Below are positions 54,108-61,763 of a stretch of DNA of 64,000 nt, in pieces. The notes under the pieces are model-generated. The model saw only the letters and a list, made by a program, of their open reading frames with translations, was not told where the DNA came from and did not search any database. Within the stretch, counting starts at the first letter, position 1. Every line of letters starts with the position of its first letter. A program made the translations under genes and the position numbers. Origin of the DNA: DATFVA01 sp963745945 (GTDB taxonomy: Bacteria; Bacteroidota; Ignavibacteria; Ignavibacteriales; Ignavibacteriaceae); the NCBI GenBank assembly GCA_963745945.1, contig CAVUZG010000004.1, positions 1,488,001 to 1,552,000 of the forward strand. The letters run 5' to 3'.

Positions 54108-55639
54108 TGAAAGCAATAATATTTTCATTGTTATTAACCGGATTTATTATGGCACAGCAGGTTGTGGAATTAAAACAGCCGAACTCGGCAAAACTGGTTG
54201 TAAAACTTATGTTCAAAAATGGTTCGATGTGTGATCCGCAGGGCAAAGAAGGATTAACTTTCACAACTGCCCAGTTAATTACACAGGGCGGAACAGGTGA
54301 TCTTTCTTTCAGCGATATCAAAGATAAAATTTACCCTATGGCTGCAAGATATTATTCTTCCGTTGATAAAGAAGTTACAATTTTCACTTTTGAATTTCAT
54401 AAAGACTGGATGGATAAGTTTTACCCTATAATGATAGGGCTGATCACCAACCCTTCTTTAACACAATCTGATTTTGACAGGGTGAAAACTAATCAGCAGG
54501 CTTATGTTGACCAGGTAATCCGCGCTTCATCTGATGAAGAATACAGTAAAAAATCCCTGGAGGATTTTCTGTTCCGTGGAACCGATTACCAGCATATGAT
54601 CGAAGGAAAATCGGCATCAGTTGCTGCAATTACACTTGATGATGTTAAAGAACAATATAAAAAGTTCTTCACAAAGAATAACCTGGTGATAGGAATTGCC
54701 GGGAACTATTCCGAATCATTTCTAAATAAATTAAAATCCGATCTTGCAAAGTTACCCGATACAAATCCTGAAATTCCATCAGCTCCTGTTGTTAAAATGC
54801 CGGACGGAATTGATGTTGAGATAATAGCAAAAAACGGTGCATTCGGTTCTGCAATTTTTGCGGGATATCCTTTATCAATAACAAGAGCCGATGATGATTT
54901 TGCCGCACTTATGGTAGCAAACTCATATCTCGGTGAACACAGAAAATCATACGGGAAATTGTACCAGATGATCCGCGAACAGCGTTCAATGAATTACGGT
55001 GATTACTCGTACATCGAATGGTACAATAACGGCGGCGGTAACATGGTTCCGCCTTCAGGAGTTCCGAGACACTCAAATTATTTTGCACTCTGGATAAGAC
55101 CTGTACAAATTGCCAAGCAATTAAAAATGCAGTATGAAGAGCTGAAAGATGTTAATATCGGGCATGCTCATTTTGCGCTTAGAATGGCTTTAAGGGAAAT
55201 GGACAAGATGATTACGAATGGAATTTCGCAGGAGGATTTTGAAGCAACCAGGGCTTTCCTTCAGAGCTACATAAAATTGTATATTCAATCACCTGATGAA
55301 CAGCTTGGTTATCTTATGGATTCCAGGATGTACGGCAGAGAAAATTATATTAAAGAACTCGGCAGCTCGCTTGGAAAGCTTACGCTTGATGATGTGAATA
55401 AAGCTATAAAAAAATATATGCAGATTGATAATATGAAAATAACCATTGTAACTGATGTAAGCGAGGCTGAGGCTCTTGCTGAAAGCCTGAGAAATAATTC
55501 CCCTTCCCCGATGAGTTATTCCAATCTTGTTAAAGCAGGATTACCGGAAGATGTATTGAATGAAGATGCTGCGACAGAAAATTTTCAGCTAAATATTAAA
55601 AATGTAACCGTGGTTGATTCGAAAGATACTTTTAAGTAA
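54107..55639 (+). CDS. M16-family peptidase, non-catalytic partner subunit
   Basis: A 510-residue M16-like protein with signal peptide (MKAIIFSLLLTGFIMAQQ) and no HxxEH motif. The peptidase fold shows in LMFKNGSMCDPQGKEGLTFT, FLFRGTDYQHMIEGKSAS and the C-terminal M16 segment YLGEHRKSYGKLYQMIREQR (the R/Y pair typical of the partner subunit). It overlaps the catalytic gene by one base, so a 1:1 complex is expected. A strong terminator follows the stop. Confidence 0.92.
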   Translation: MKAIIFSLLLTGFIMAQQVVELKQPNSAKLVVKLMFKNGSMCDPQGKEGLTFTTAQLITQGGTGDLSFSDIKDKIYPMAARYYSSVDKEVTIFTFEFHKDWMDKFYPIMIGLITNPSLTQSDFDRVKTNQQAYVDQVIRASSDEEYSKKSLEDFLFRGTDYQHMIEGKSASVAAITLDDVKEQYKKFFTKNNLVIGIAGNYSESFLNKLKSDLAKLPDTNPEIPSAPVVKMPDGIDVEIIAKNGAFGSAIFAGYPLSITRADDDFAALMVANSYLGEHRKSYGKLYQMIREQRSMNYGDYSYIEWYNNGGGNMVPPSGVPRHSNYFALWIRPVQIAKQLKMQYEELKDVNIGHAHFALRMALREMDKMITNGISQEDFEATRAFLQSYIKLYIQSPDEQLGYLMDSRMYGRENYIKELGSSLGKLTLDDVNKAIKKYMQIDNMKITIVTDVSEAEALAESLRNNSPSPMSYSNLVKAGLPEDVLNEDAATENFQLNIKNVTVVDSKDTFK

Positions 55640-55660
55640 ACGGTATAACTTTAAGATACA

Positions 55661-55685
55661 AAGCCGGGTTTAAGCCCGGCTTTTT
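55661..55685 (+). terminator. Terminator after the M16 pair
   Basis: AAGCCGGG (55661-55668) pairs with CCCGGCTT (55675-55682), loop TTTAAG, followed by Ts. Confidence 0.88.
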
Positions 55686-55688
55686 AAT

Positions 55689-55930
55689 CCAATAGCTGTC
55701 CATAGGACCCCTTCGGGGAAGTTATTGGTTAATGAAATTGTACTTTTTATCATTAACCAACGGTTTTATCTGTTGGATTATTGGTAACCGAACACTCTCC
55801 TCTCTCTCATTAACCAACGGACCTGCCTTTGCCGGCTCGCCTCGCTGAGCCGTGGCGAAGCGGGCAGGCAGGTTTAGTCAGGTGAGAAAAACAATCCCTC
55901 CATAAAAATTAACCGTTTTAACGGTTTACA
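55689..55930. repeat. Cluster of nested inverted repeats
   Basis: CCAATA ... TATTGG (55689-55728) encloses CCCC-TTC-GGGG. At 55806-55876 lies a GC-rich element with arms ACCTGCCT (55821-55828) and AGGCAGGT (55866-55873), which recurs at 57474-57543. AACCGTTTTAACGGTT is at about 55910-55928. There is no coding frame in the region. It fills the gap between the M16 genes and the serine hydrolase gene. Confidence 0.72.
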
Positions 55931-55997
55931 ATTTTTCTATTGCTTACATAAAAGTCTTTTTATAATTTCTTATAAACAAAAATGATTCTTGATACTT

Positions 55998-57383
55998 ATG
56001 AAAAAATTATGCCTTCCTTACTTTTTTATAATAATGCTTGCCGCAGGGAATAATCTTTTCGCGCAGAACATTTACTTCCCACCCAATACCGGGAATACAT
56101 GGGAAACTGTTTCTCCTGAATCACTTGGCTGGTGCACTGAAAACATCGATACCCTGTATTCTTTTCTTGAACAGAAACACTCAAAGGCATTTATTGTCCT
56201 GAAAGACGGCAGAATTGTAATTGAACATTACTTCGGTTCATTTACACAGGACAGTATATGGTACTGGGCTTCTGCCGGAAAAACACTTACAGCTTTCCTT
56301 GTCGGCATAGCTCAGGAGGAAGGATACTTTTCCATACAGGATTCGACTGCAGAATATCTTGGTACCGGCTGGACATCCTGTCCGCCTGAAAAAGAACAGC
56401 TGATTACAATCCGTAACCAGCTTACAATGACCAGCGGATTAAATGATGCTGTCAGCGATCCGTATTGTACTGATCCTGCATGTCTTGTTTACCTGGCTGA
56501 TGCAGGAACAAGATGGGCTTACCATAATGCGCCTTATACTCTTCTTGATAAAGTTGTTGAAAACTCAACCGGGCAGAATTATAATGTGTATTTCAATAAT
56601 AAAGTAAGATCGCGTATTGGAATGAACGGATTGTGGCTGCCTTCGGGTTATAACAATGTTTATTTCAGCAGTGCAAGAAGTATGGCAAGGTACGGAATAC
56701 TGATAGAGAACCACGGAGTATGGGATGCTGATACACTGATGCGCGATACTTCATACTTTAATGCAATGGTAAATACATCGCAGGATCTGAATAAATCTTA
56801 CGGCTACCTTTGGTGGCTTGCAGGAAAAGAATCTTATATGATTCCGCAGACGCAGATTGTTTTTCCCGGTACGTGGGCGCCGGATGCACCTTCAGATATG
56901 ATTGCCGCACTTGGCAAGAACGGGCAGATATTAAATGTTGTTCCGTCTCTCGGACTTGTGCTTGTGCGAATGGGCGATCCGCCTGATACTTCACTTTATA
57001 TTTCAACTTACTTTAATAACCAGATATGGCAATTGCTGAATAACATAATCTGCAATCAGACTGCAATAAAAACCGGTAGCACAACACCGGCTGATTTTAC
57101 TCTTGCACAGAATTATCCGAATCCGTTCAATCCCGAAACAATTATAAAATATTCAGTCCCGAATGTCATTTCGATCCCGACTGGTCGGGAGAGAAATCTT
57201 TTTGTTACTCTAAAAATTTACGATATACTCGGAAGAGAAATAACCACACTGGTTAACGAAGAAAAACCTGCAGGAAGTTACGAAGTTAGTTTTAACGGCA
57301 GCAGACTTCCGAGCGGAGTTTACTTTGTACGAATGACTGCAGGTGAATTTAGTTCGGTAATTAAGATGAGTTTGGTGAAGTGA
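55998..57383 (+). CDS. Secreted serine hydrolase (class C beta-lactamase-like) with type IX sorting domain
   Basis: A 461-residue exported protein. The signal peptide begins at the ATG at 55998 (MKKLCLPYFFIIMLAAGNN); an upstream TTG at 55989 is less likely. The beta-lactamase/DD-peptidase-like domain has SxxK in YWASAGKTLTAF (about residue 93) and the YxN element in WAYHNAP (about 175). Substrate is unknown: esterase, peptidase or transpeptidase-like activity are all possible. The sorting domain NYPNPFNPETIIKYSVP ... SGVYFVRM ends the protein. It contains an in-frame insert of about 11 residues (NVISIPTGRER) encoded by a palindromic repeat at 57163-57200. Confidence 0.9.
   Translation: MKKLCLPYFFIIMLAAGNNLFAQNIYFPPNTGNTWETVSPESLGWCTENIDTLYSFLEQKHSKAFIVLKDGRIVIEHYFGSFTQDSIWYWASAGKTLTAFLVGIAQEEGYFSIQDSTAEYLGTGWTSCPPEKEQLITIRNQLTMTSGLNDAVSDPYCTDPACLVYLADAGTRWAYHNAPYTLLDKVVENSTGQNYNVYFNNKVRSRIGMNGLWLPSGYNNVYFSSARSMARYGILIENHGVWDADTLMRDTSYFNAMVNTSQDLNKSYGYLWWLAGKESYMIPQTQIVFPGTWAPDAPSDMIAALGKNGQILNVVPSLGLVLVRMGDPPDTSLYISTYFNNQIWQLLNNIICNQTAIKTGSTTPADFTLAQNYPNPFNPETIIKYSVPNVISIPTGRERNLFVTLKIYDILGREITTLVNEEKPAGSYEVSFNGSRLPSGVYFVRMTAGEFSSVIKMSLVK
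57163..57200. repeat. Palindromic repeat inside the hydrolase coding sequence
   Basis: The 25-base segment at 57176-57200 recurs exactly, reversed, at 61425-61449. It contains the palindrome CCCGACTGGTCGGG. The preceding TGTCATTTCGAT belongs to the same dispersed element. It is translated in frame within the sorting domain. Confidence 0.82.
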
Positions 57384-57434
57384 GAGAAGTTAAACTGTTA
57401 AAACAGTTAGGTTCTTCTCTTGCTTAGTTTATCT

Positions 57435-57543
57435 CACCGGGATGAATCCCGGTGTTAACCATTATTTTAAAGTCTCATTAACCAGCGGACGCCTTTGCCG
57501 GCTCCCCTCGCTGAGTTGTAGCGAAGCGGGCAGGCAGGTTTAT
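57435..57543. repeat. Hairpin and second copy of the GC-rich repeat
   Basis: CACCGGGAT/ATCCCGGTG (57435-57443 with 57446-57454) is a strong hairpin after the hydrolase gene and may act in termination. 57474-57543 is a diverged copy of the element at 55806-55876; one arm (CGCCTTTGCC) is altered, so the long stem is partly lost. Confidence 0.7.
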
Positions 57544-57656
57544 CTATTGGGTTATAAAATGGGGAACTTAATTATAATTAATGGCAAACAGGTGCAGGGG
57601 GATTTTTAAAAATAATTATTGAGTAAATGGGTTGAAGTGATTATGTTTGAACAATT

Positions 57657-58565
57657 ATGAAAATGTGGGTCGGCGTTACCGATAAAAAGTGGTTTGATTA
57701 TCTCTCCAGTATTTCACCAGATGAGGTAAACTTTTGGAAACCAAGCGGAAAGAATTTCGGCGCTATTGATATTGGTGCACCTTTCCTTTTTAAATTACAT
57801 AGTCCAATTAATAAAATTGTCGGTGGCGGTTACTTCATTCGTTCCGAACAATTACCACTGTCCTTAGCTTGGGATGCTTTTGGTAGTAAGAACGGCGCCC
57901 ATAATTTTATAACATTGAGGGATTCAATAAACTTTTATAGAAATTCAGGTGATGCTGATCCTACGATTGGTTGTATAATACTGAATGAACCATTCTTTTT
58001 TAAAGAAGACCAATGGATTGATGTACCGGATTCATTTGCAAGAAATATTGTAACTGGAAAAATTTATGATACTAGTGAATACGATGGCAGAAAAATTTGG
58101 GATGCGGTTTCTGAAAGGTTAGACTTTCAAAATGTTAGTGGAATTGTTGCTGAACCATTAGCTGGTTATGGAAATGAATACTTGATTAAAAGCAGATTGG
58201 GACAGGGCGCTTTTAGAATTTTAGTGACAGATGCTTATAAAAGGAATTGTGCCATAAGTGGCGAAAAGGCGTTACCGGTTTTACAAGCTGCACACATAAA
58301 ACCTTTTAGTGAACAAGGACCGAATAGTATTAACAATGGTTTATTACTCCGCTCTGATTTACATATACTTTTTGATAGAGGATATATAACAGTAACTCCT
58401 GAATATAAAATTGAAGTGAGTAAAAAAATTAAAGAAGAGTTCAATAATGGTAAACATTATTATGCTTTTCAAGGAAAAGAATTAAAATCCTTACCACACT
58501 TAAATCAAGATAAACCAAGTCTTGATTTTGTTCGGTGGCATAATGAAAATATTTATAAATATTAA
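57657..58565 (+). CDS. HNH endonuclease with PUA/EVE-like N-terminal domain
   Basis: A 302-residue protein, first gene of a four-gene island. The N-terminal half (MWVGVTDKKWFDYLSS ... FWKPSGKNFGAIDIGAPFLF ... GGGYFIRSEQLPL) resembles PUA/EVE/ASCH-type domains that often read modified bases. The C-terminal part is an HNH nuclease of a recognisable group: CAISGEKALPVLQAAHIKPF, NNGLLLRSDLHILFDRGYI, then VRWHNENIY at the end. The active site looks intact, so DNA cleavage is expected. The island's genes are spaced by 13 bases or less. Domain call for the N-terminal half is by eye. Confidence 0.85.
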   Translation: MKMWVGVTDKKWFDYLSSISPDEVNFWKPSGKNFGAIDIGAPFLFKLHSPINKIVGGGYFIRSEQLPLSLAWDAFGSKNGAHNFITLRDSINFYRNSGDADPTIGCIILNEPFFFKEDQWIDVPDSFARNIVTGKIYDTSEYDGRKIWDAVSERLDFQNVSGIVAEPLAGYGNEYLIKSRLGQGAFRILVTDAYKRNCAISGEKALPVLQAAHIKPFSEQGPNSINNGLLLRSDLHILFDRGYITVTPEYKIEVSKKIKEEFNNGKHYYAFQGKELKSLPHLNQDKPSLDFVRWHNENIYKY

Positions 58566-58578
58566 AGGGGAACTGATT

Positions 58579-59427
58579 ATGAAAAAAAACTTTGATCCTA
58601 TTATTTATGTTGAAAATGATGGACTAAAAACTTCGGATGTTGGTATTTGGGCGATGGAAAAATATCAATTGTTGGGCGGTTATTGCGATATATTTACTAA
58701 GGGAATGAGATCAAAATGGAAAAATTTAGTCTATCTTGATTTATTTTCGTCTGCTGGGTACTCCAGAATTAGAGAAAATGGTAAATTAGTCAAATCATCC
58801 CCCCTCATTGCTTTATCAATACCAACAAAATTTGATAAATATATTTTTTGTGAAGAAGACACTGAACTCTTTTCTGCTTTAACAAAAAGAGTTGAGAAAA
58901 CTAATAAAATATTGAATGTTGAACTTTTCAATGAGAATTGTAATTTAGCTATTGATAAGATAAAGAATTCTATTCCAGATTATTCTGTGAACAACACTGT
59001 TTTATCATTCTGTTTTTTAGACCCGTATGACTTATCAATAAATTTCTCAACAGTTAAGAACCTTGCAAGTGGTTTAATTGATTTTTTAATTTTACAAGCA
59101 TTACACATGGACGGAAATAGGAATTTTAGGACTTATTTATCAGAGAATAATGAAAAGATCAATAATTATTTAGGAAGAGATGATTGGAGAAAATTATGGG
59201 AAAAGTCAAAATTATTACCCAAAGATTTTGTAAGATTTTTAGCCGATCAATATGATGATAATATGAAAAAACTTGGATATTTGACAGCAAAGAGACATCT
59301 AATTAAACTGCCATTTAAAAATGTTCCTCTGTATTATTTAACTTTTTATTCAAAACACAAAACCGGCCTTGATTTTTTTGATAAAGTCGATGAATATTCT
59401 ACACCTCAACTTAATTTTGGAATATAG
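58579..59427 (+). CDS. tcmP: Three-Cys-motif partner protein TcmP
   Basis: A 282-residue protein of the TcmP family, so named because it accompanies three-Cys-motif (Gp37/Gp68) proteins; the partner is the next gene here. A Rossmann-like methyltransferase-type core is suggested by LVYLDLFSSAGYSRI (SAM-site-like) and FCFLDPYDLSINFSTV (motif IV-like), but activity is unproven. The frame is open to 58522, inside the nuclease gene; the ATG at 58579 is preferred, with AAAGGGG ahead. The end is one base before the next ATG, implying coupling. Confidence 0.9.
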   Translation: MKKNFDPIIYVENDGLKTSDVGIWAMEKYQLLGGYCDIFTKGMRSKWKNLVYLDLFSSAGYSRIRENGKLVKSSPLIALSIPTKFDKYIFCEEDTELFSALTKRVEKTNKILNVELFNENCNLAIDKIKNSIPDYSVNNTVLSFCFLDPYDLSINFSTVKNLASGLIDFLILQALHMDGNRNFRTYLSENNEKINNYLGRDDWRKLWEKSKLLPKDFVRFLADQYDDNMKKLGYLTAKRHLIKLPFKNVPLYYLTFYSKHKTGLDFFDKVDEYSTPQLNFGI

Positions 59428-59428
59428 T

Positions 59429-60163
59429 ATGGCACAAACAAGAATAGAGTGGACTGAATTAACCTGGAACCCAACTACCGGATGCAATAAAGTATCTCAG
59501 GGTTGTAAATTCTGTTATGCAGAAGTAATGGCACGAAGACTAAAAGCTATTGGGCTAGAAAAATATCGAAATGGATTTGAATTAAACTTGCACGAAGAGG
59601 CACTTAAAATACCTTATTCTTGGAAACAGCCGAAAATTGTATTTGTTAATTCAATGAGTGATTTATTTCATAAAGATATACCATTAGAGTTTATCCAAAG
59701 AGTTTTTAATGTAATGAATGATAATCCTCAACATGTATTTCAAGTTTTAACAAAACGGGCAGATATACTTTTAAAGTATCATAAGGAACTTGATTGGACG
59801 CATAATATTTGGATGGGCGTTTCTGTTGAAAATGAAAAGTCACTCAGTCGGATTAATCTTCTAAGAAGGACAAATGCCAAGGTAAAATTTCTTTCTTGTG
59901 AACCTTTAATTGGGCCTCTTTCAAATTTAAACCTTAAAAAAATCGATTGGGTTATTGTTGGTGGTGAAAGTGGAAGAAGACCAAGACCTATGAAACCTGA
60001 ATGGGTTTATGAAATACAGAATAAGTGCCTTGAAACAAATGTTCCATTCTTCTTTAAACAATGGGGAGGAACAAATAAAAAGAAAACGGGAAGGGTTTTA
60101 AAAGGCAGAACTTATAGTGAGATGCCAATGGTCAAGAATCTTTTAGAAAATTATAATACTTGA
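59429..60163 (+). CDS. Three-Cys-motif protein, phage Gp37/Gp68 family (DUF5131)
   Basis: A 244-residue protein. The N-terminal signature TEWTELTWNPTTGCNK-like segment (IEWTELTWNPTTGCNKVSQG) runs into GCKFCYAE, giving C-x6-C-x2-C, which suggests an iron-sulfur and perhaps radical SAM centre. Other family marks are VFVNSMSDLFHKDIP, FQVLTKRAD, WMGVSVEN, FLSCEPLIGP and WVIVGGESGRRPRPM, ending with FFKQWGG. Widespread in phages and bacteria, but the biochemical function is not established to my knowledge. It is sandwiched between tcmP and an SRA-like/HNH nuclease. Confidence 0.92.
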   Translation: MAQTRIEWTELTWNPTTGCNKVSQGCKFCYAEVMARRLKAIGLEKYRNGFELNLHEEALKIPYSWKQPKIVFVNSMSDLFHKDIPLEFIQRVFNVMNDNPQHVFQVLTKRADILLKYHKELDWTHNIWMGVSVENEKSLSRINLLRRTNAKVKFLSCEPLIGPLSNLNLKKIDWVIVGGESGRRPRPMKPEWVYEIQNKCLETNVPFFFKQWGGTNKKKTGRVLKGRTYSEMPMVKNLLENYNT

Positions 60164-60166
60164 CAA

Positions 60167-60901
60167 ATGAAATCCTTCTTCCCAAAACCAAACCTCAAAA
60201 CAGATGATATAATTTCTTATGCAGAATTAGTTGCAGAAGAAAATGCAAACATACAAAAGGGAATGAACTTTCAGATAAAACCTGAATACTCAATATTTTT
60301 AATGTCTGTCCGCAAAAATGCACCTTATGCTGATGAATGGGATGAAAAAGCAAACACACTTATTTATGAAGGACACGATGTACCGAGAAATGTTTCTCAA
60401 ATTCCTAAAGAAGTAGACCAACCTTTAACAACTCCAAACGGGACACTAACTGAAAACGGAAAGTTTTTTACAGCGGCTCAATCATATAAAATGAAATTGA
60501 TGGAACATCCTCATAAGATAAAAGTTTATGAAAAAATTAAAGATGGTATTTGGTGTTATAAAGGTTTCTTCAGCTTAGTAGATGCAAAAGTTGTTTTTGA
60601 TGGAGTACGAAACGTTTTTAAATTTTATCTTCAACCTGTAGAGATGAAATCATTTAAGAAAGAAATTATTTTACCACATAATCGATTAATTCCTACACAC
60701 GTTAAAGTAGAAGTTTGGGCAAGAGATAAAGGAAAATGTGTGAAATGCGGTTCAAAAGAAAACTTACATTTTGATCACGATCTTCCCTACTCAAAAGGCG
60801 GAACAAGTTTAACAGCAGATAATGTTAGAATATTATGTATGAAGCATAATTTGAAGAAATCTGATAAGATTTTAACAATCCCACCAATATTCTTCAGTTA
60901 A
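60167..60901 (+). CDS. HNH endonuclease with SRA/YDG-like N-terminal domain
   Basis: A 244-residue protein, last of the island, starting 3 bases after the previous stop. The C terminus is a zinc-type HNH nuclease: GKCVKCGSKENLHFDHDLPY, then DNVRILCMKHNLKKSDK. Residues ~45-165 look like an SRA (YDG) domain: YADEWDEKANTLIYEGHD, GKFFTAAQSYK, IKVYEKIKDGIWCYKGFFSL and VFKFYLQPVE. SRA-HNH proteins are modification-dependent (type IV) restriction enzymes that cut DNA with modified cytosines. The SRA assignment is by pattern, not search, and could be wrong in detail. Confidence 0.85.
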   Translation: MKSFFPKPNLKTDDIISYAELVAEENANIQKGMNFQIKPEYSIFLMSVRKNAPYADEWDEKANTLIYEGHDVPRNVSQIPKEVDQPLTTPNGTLTENGKFFTAAQSYKMKLMEHPHKIKVYEKIKDGIWCYKGFFSLVDAKVVFDGVRNVFKFYLQPVEMKSFKKEIILPHNRLIPTHVKVEVWARDKGKCVKCGSKENLHFDHDLPYSKGGTSLTADNVRILCMKHNLKKSDKILTIPPIFFS

Positions 60902-60907
60902 AGTAAA

Positions 60908-60933
60908 TCACACTTCGACCAAGCTCAGTGTGA
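60908..60933. repeat. Inverted repeat after the nuclease island
   Basis: TCACACT (60908-60914) pairs with AGTGTGA (60927-60933) around TTCGACCAAGCTC, then ACAAAAAG. The CTTCGACCAAGCTCAGTGTGAC text is typical of dispersed palindromes in this group. It may double as a terminator. Confidence 0.6.
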
Positions 60934-60982
60934 CAAAAAGATTTTTACCATTCTCCCCGGTTTACATTCTGAATATTTTCGG

Positions 60983-61306
60983 CTAAGGTAAATAATCCTC
61001 CCTTACCGGAGAAAAAACTTCAATCACAACCGAGTCCTCGTGTACTTTTACACAATGCTCTACGTTTCCCGGAATATTCCAGCTGTCGCCTGCTTCAGCA
61101 TCAAATTCTTTTCCATCAATTATGAAGGTCATTCTTCCTGAAACTGCATAACCCGTCTGTTCATGCGGATGGCTGTGGTTTGGAATTATATATCCCTTTG
61201 CAAGATGGAATTCACCAAGCGATGTTTTATCACCGTAGGTAAGTGTTTTATACGTAACACCTTCTATAGCCTGCCTGTAATTAGTTAAATCTTTTTTGTA
61301 GAACAT
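60983..61306 (-). CDS. Small cupin-domain protein
   Basis: A 107-residue single cupin barrel. Cupin motif 1 appears as PNHSHPHEQTGYAVSGRM (two His and a Glu for the metal) and motif 2 as GDSWNIPGNVEHCVKVH. Many such proteins are small metal-dependent enzymes or sugar-binding proteins; no substrate can be assigned. Starts at ATG, unlinked to neighbours and opposite in direction to the nuclease island. Confidence 0.87.
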   Translation of the reverse strand: MFYKKDLTNYRQAIEGVTYKTLTYGDKTSLGEFHLAKGYIIPNHSHPHEQTGYAVSGRMTFIIDGKEFDAEAGDSWNIPGNVEHCVKVHEDSVVIEVFSPVREDYLP

Positions 61307-61763
61307 TTCTTAATCCTTTTAATTAACAAATTAATATATACAGAAATGAAAATAAAAGTGCAGGCAGCTTTTCAGCCGGTTTTCTTTTAATAAAACAAAT
61401 GGAATTTATATTGTTTAGTTTGTTAAGATTTCTCTCCCGACCAGTCGGGAACTGCCTTACCGGCGGCCAAGTTGAAATGACAAATTTTGGAGAGATCCTG
61501 AAATTCAACAGAATGACACTCCATTAAGATTACTTCCACCAGAGGCGGACAGGCCAGTCGTCCTGCGGACTTCTTCGAAATGACTAAAAACCTGCTCCGT
61601 TAAAAAAATAATATCACTTCGTTATCACTTTTCCTTTCTTTTCCTGCGTTTAATAAAAGAGAGATAAATCATTTATAAACAAAGTTGAAAACCAAAAAAG
61701 GTAACCTTTGCTTCCTGTTACCATCCTGGATTGAGCTTTTCAACACTAAAGGAGACAATATTT
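61307..61763. repeat. Repeat-bearing intergenic region
   Basis: 457 bases without a gene. 61425-61449 is an exact reversed copy of the 25-base element at 57176-57200. Further fragments of palindromic repeats follow (GAAATGACAAATTTTGGAGA, AGAATGACACTCC, TTCTTCGAAATGAC). Upstream of the next gene, AAAGGAG (61748-61754) is its ribosome site. Confidence 0.65.

Noticed and set aside
57657..60901. Prophage or integrated element because Gp37/Gp68 is a phage family
   Set aside because: No integrase, structural phage genes, tRNA or attachment repeats were seen around the four genes.
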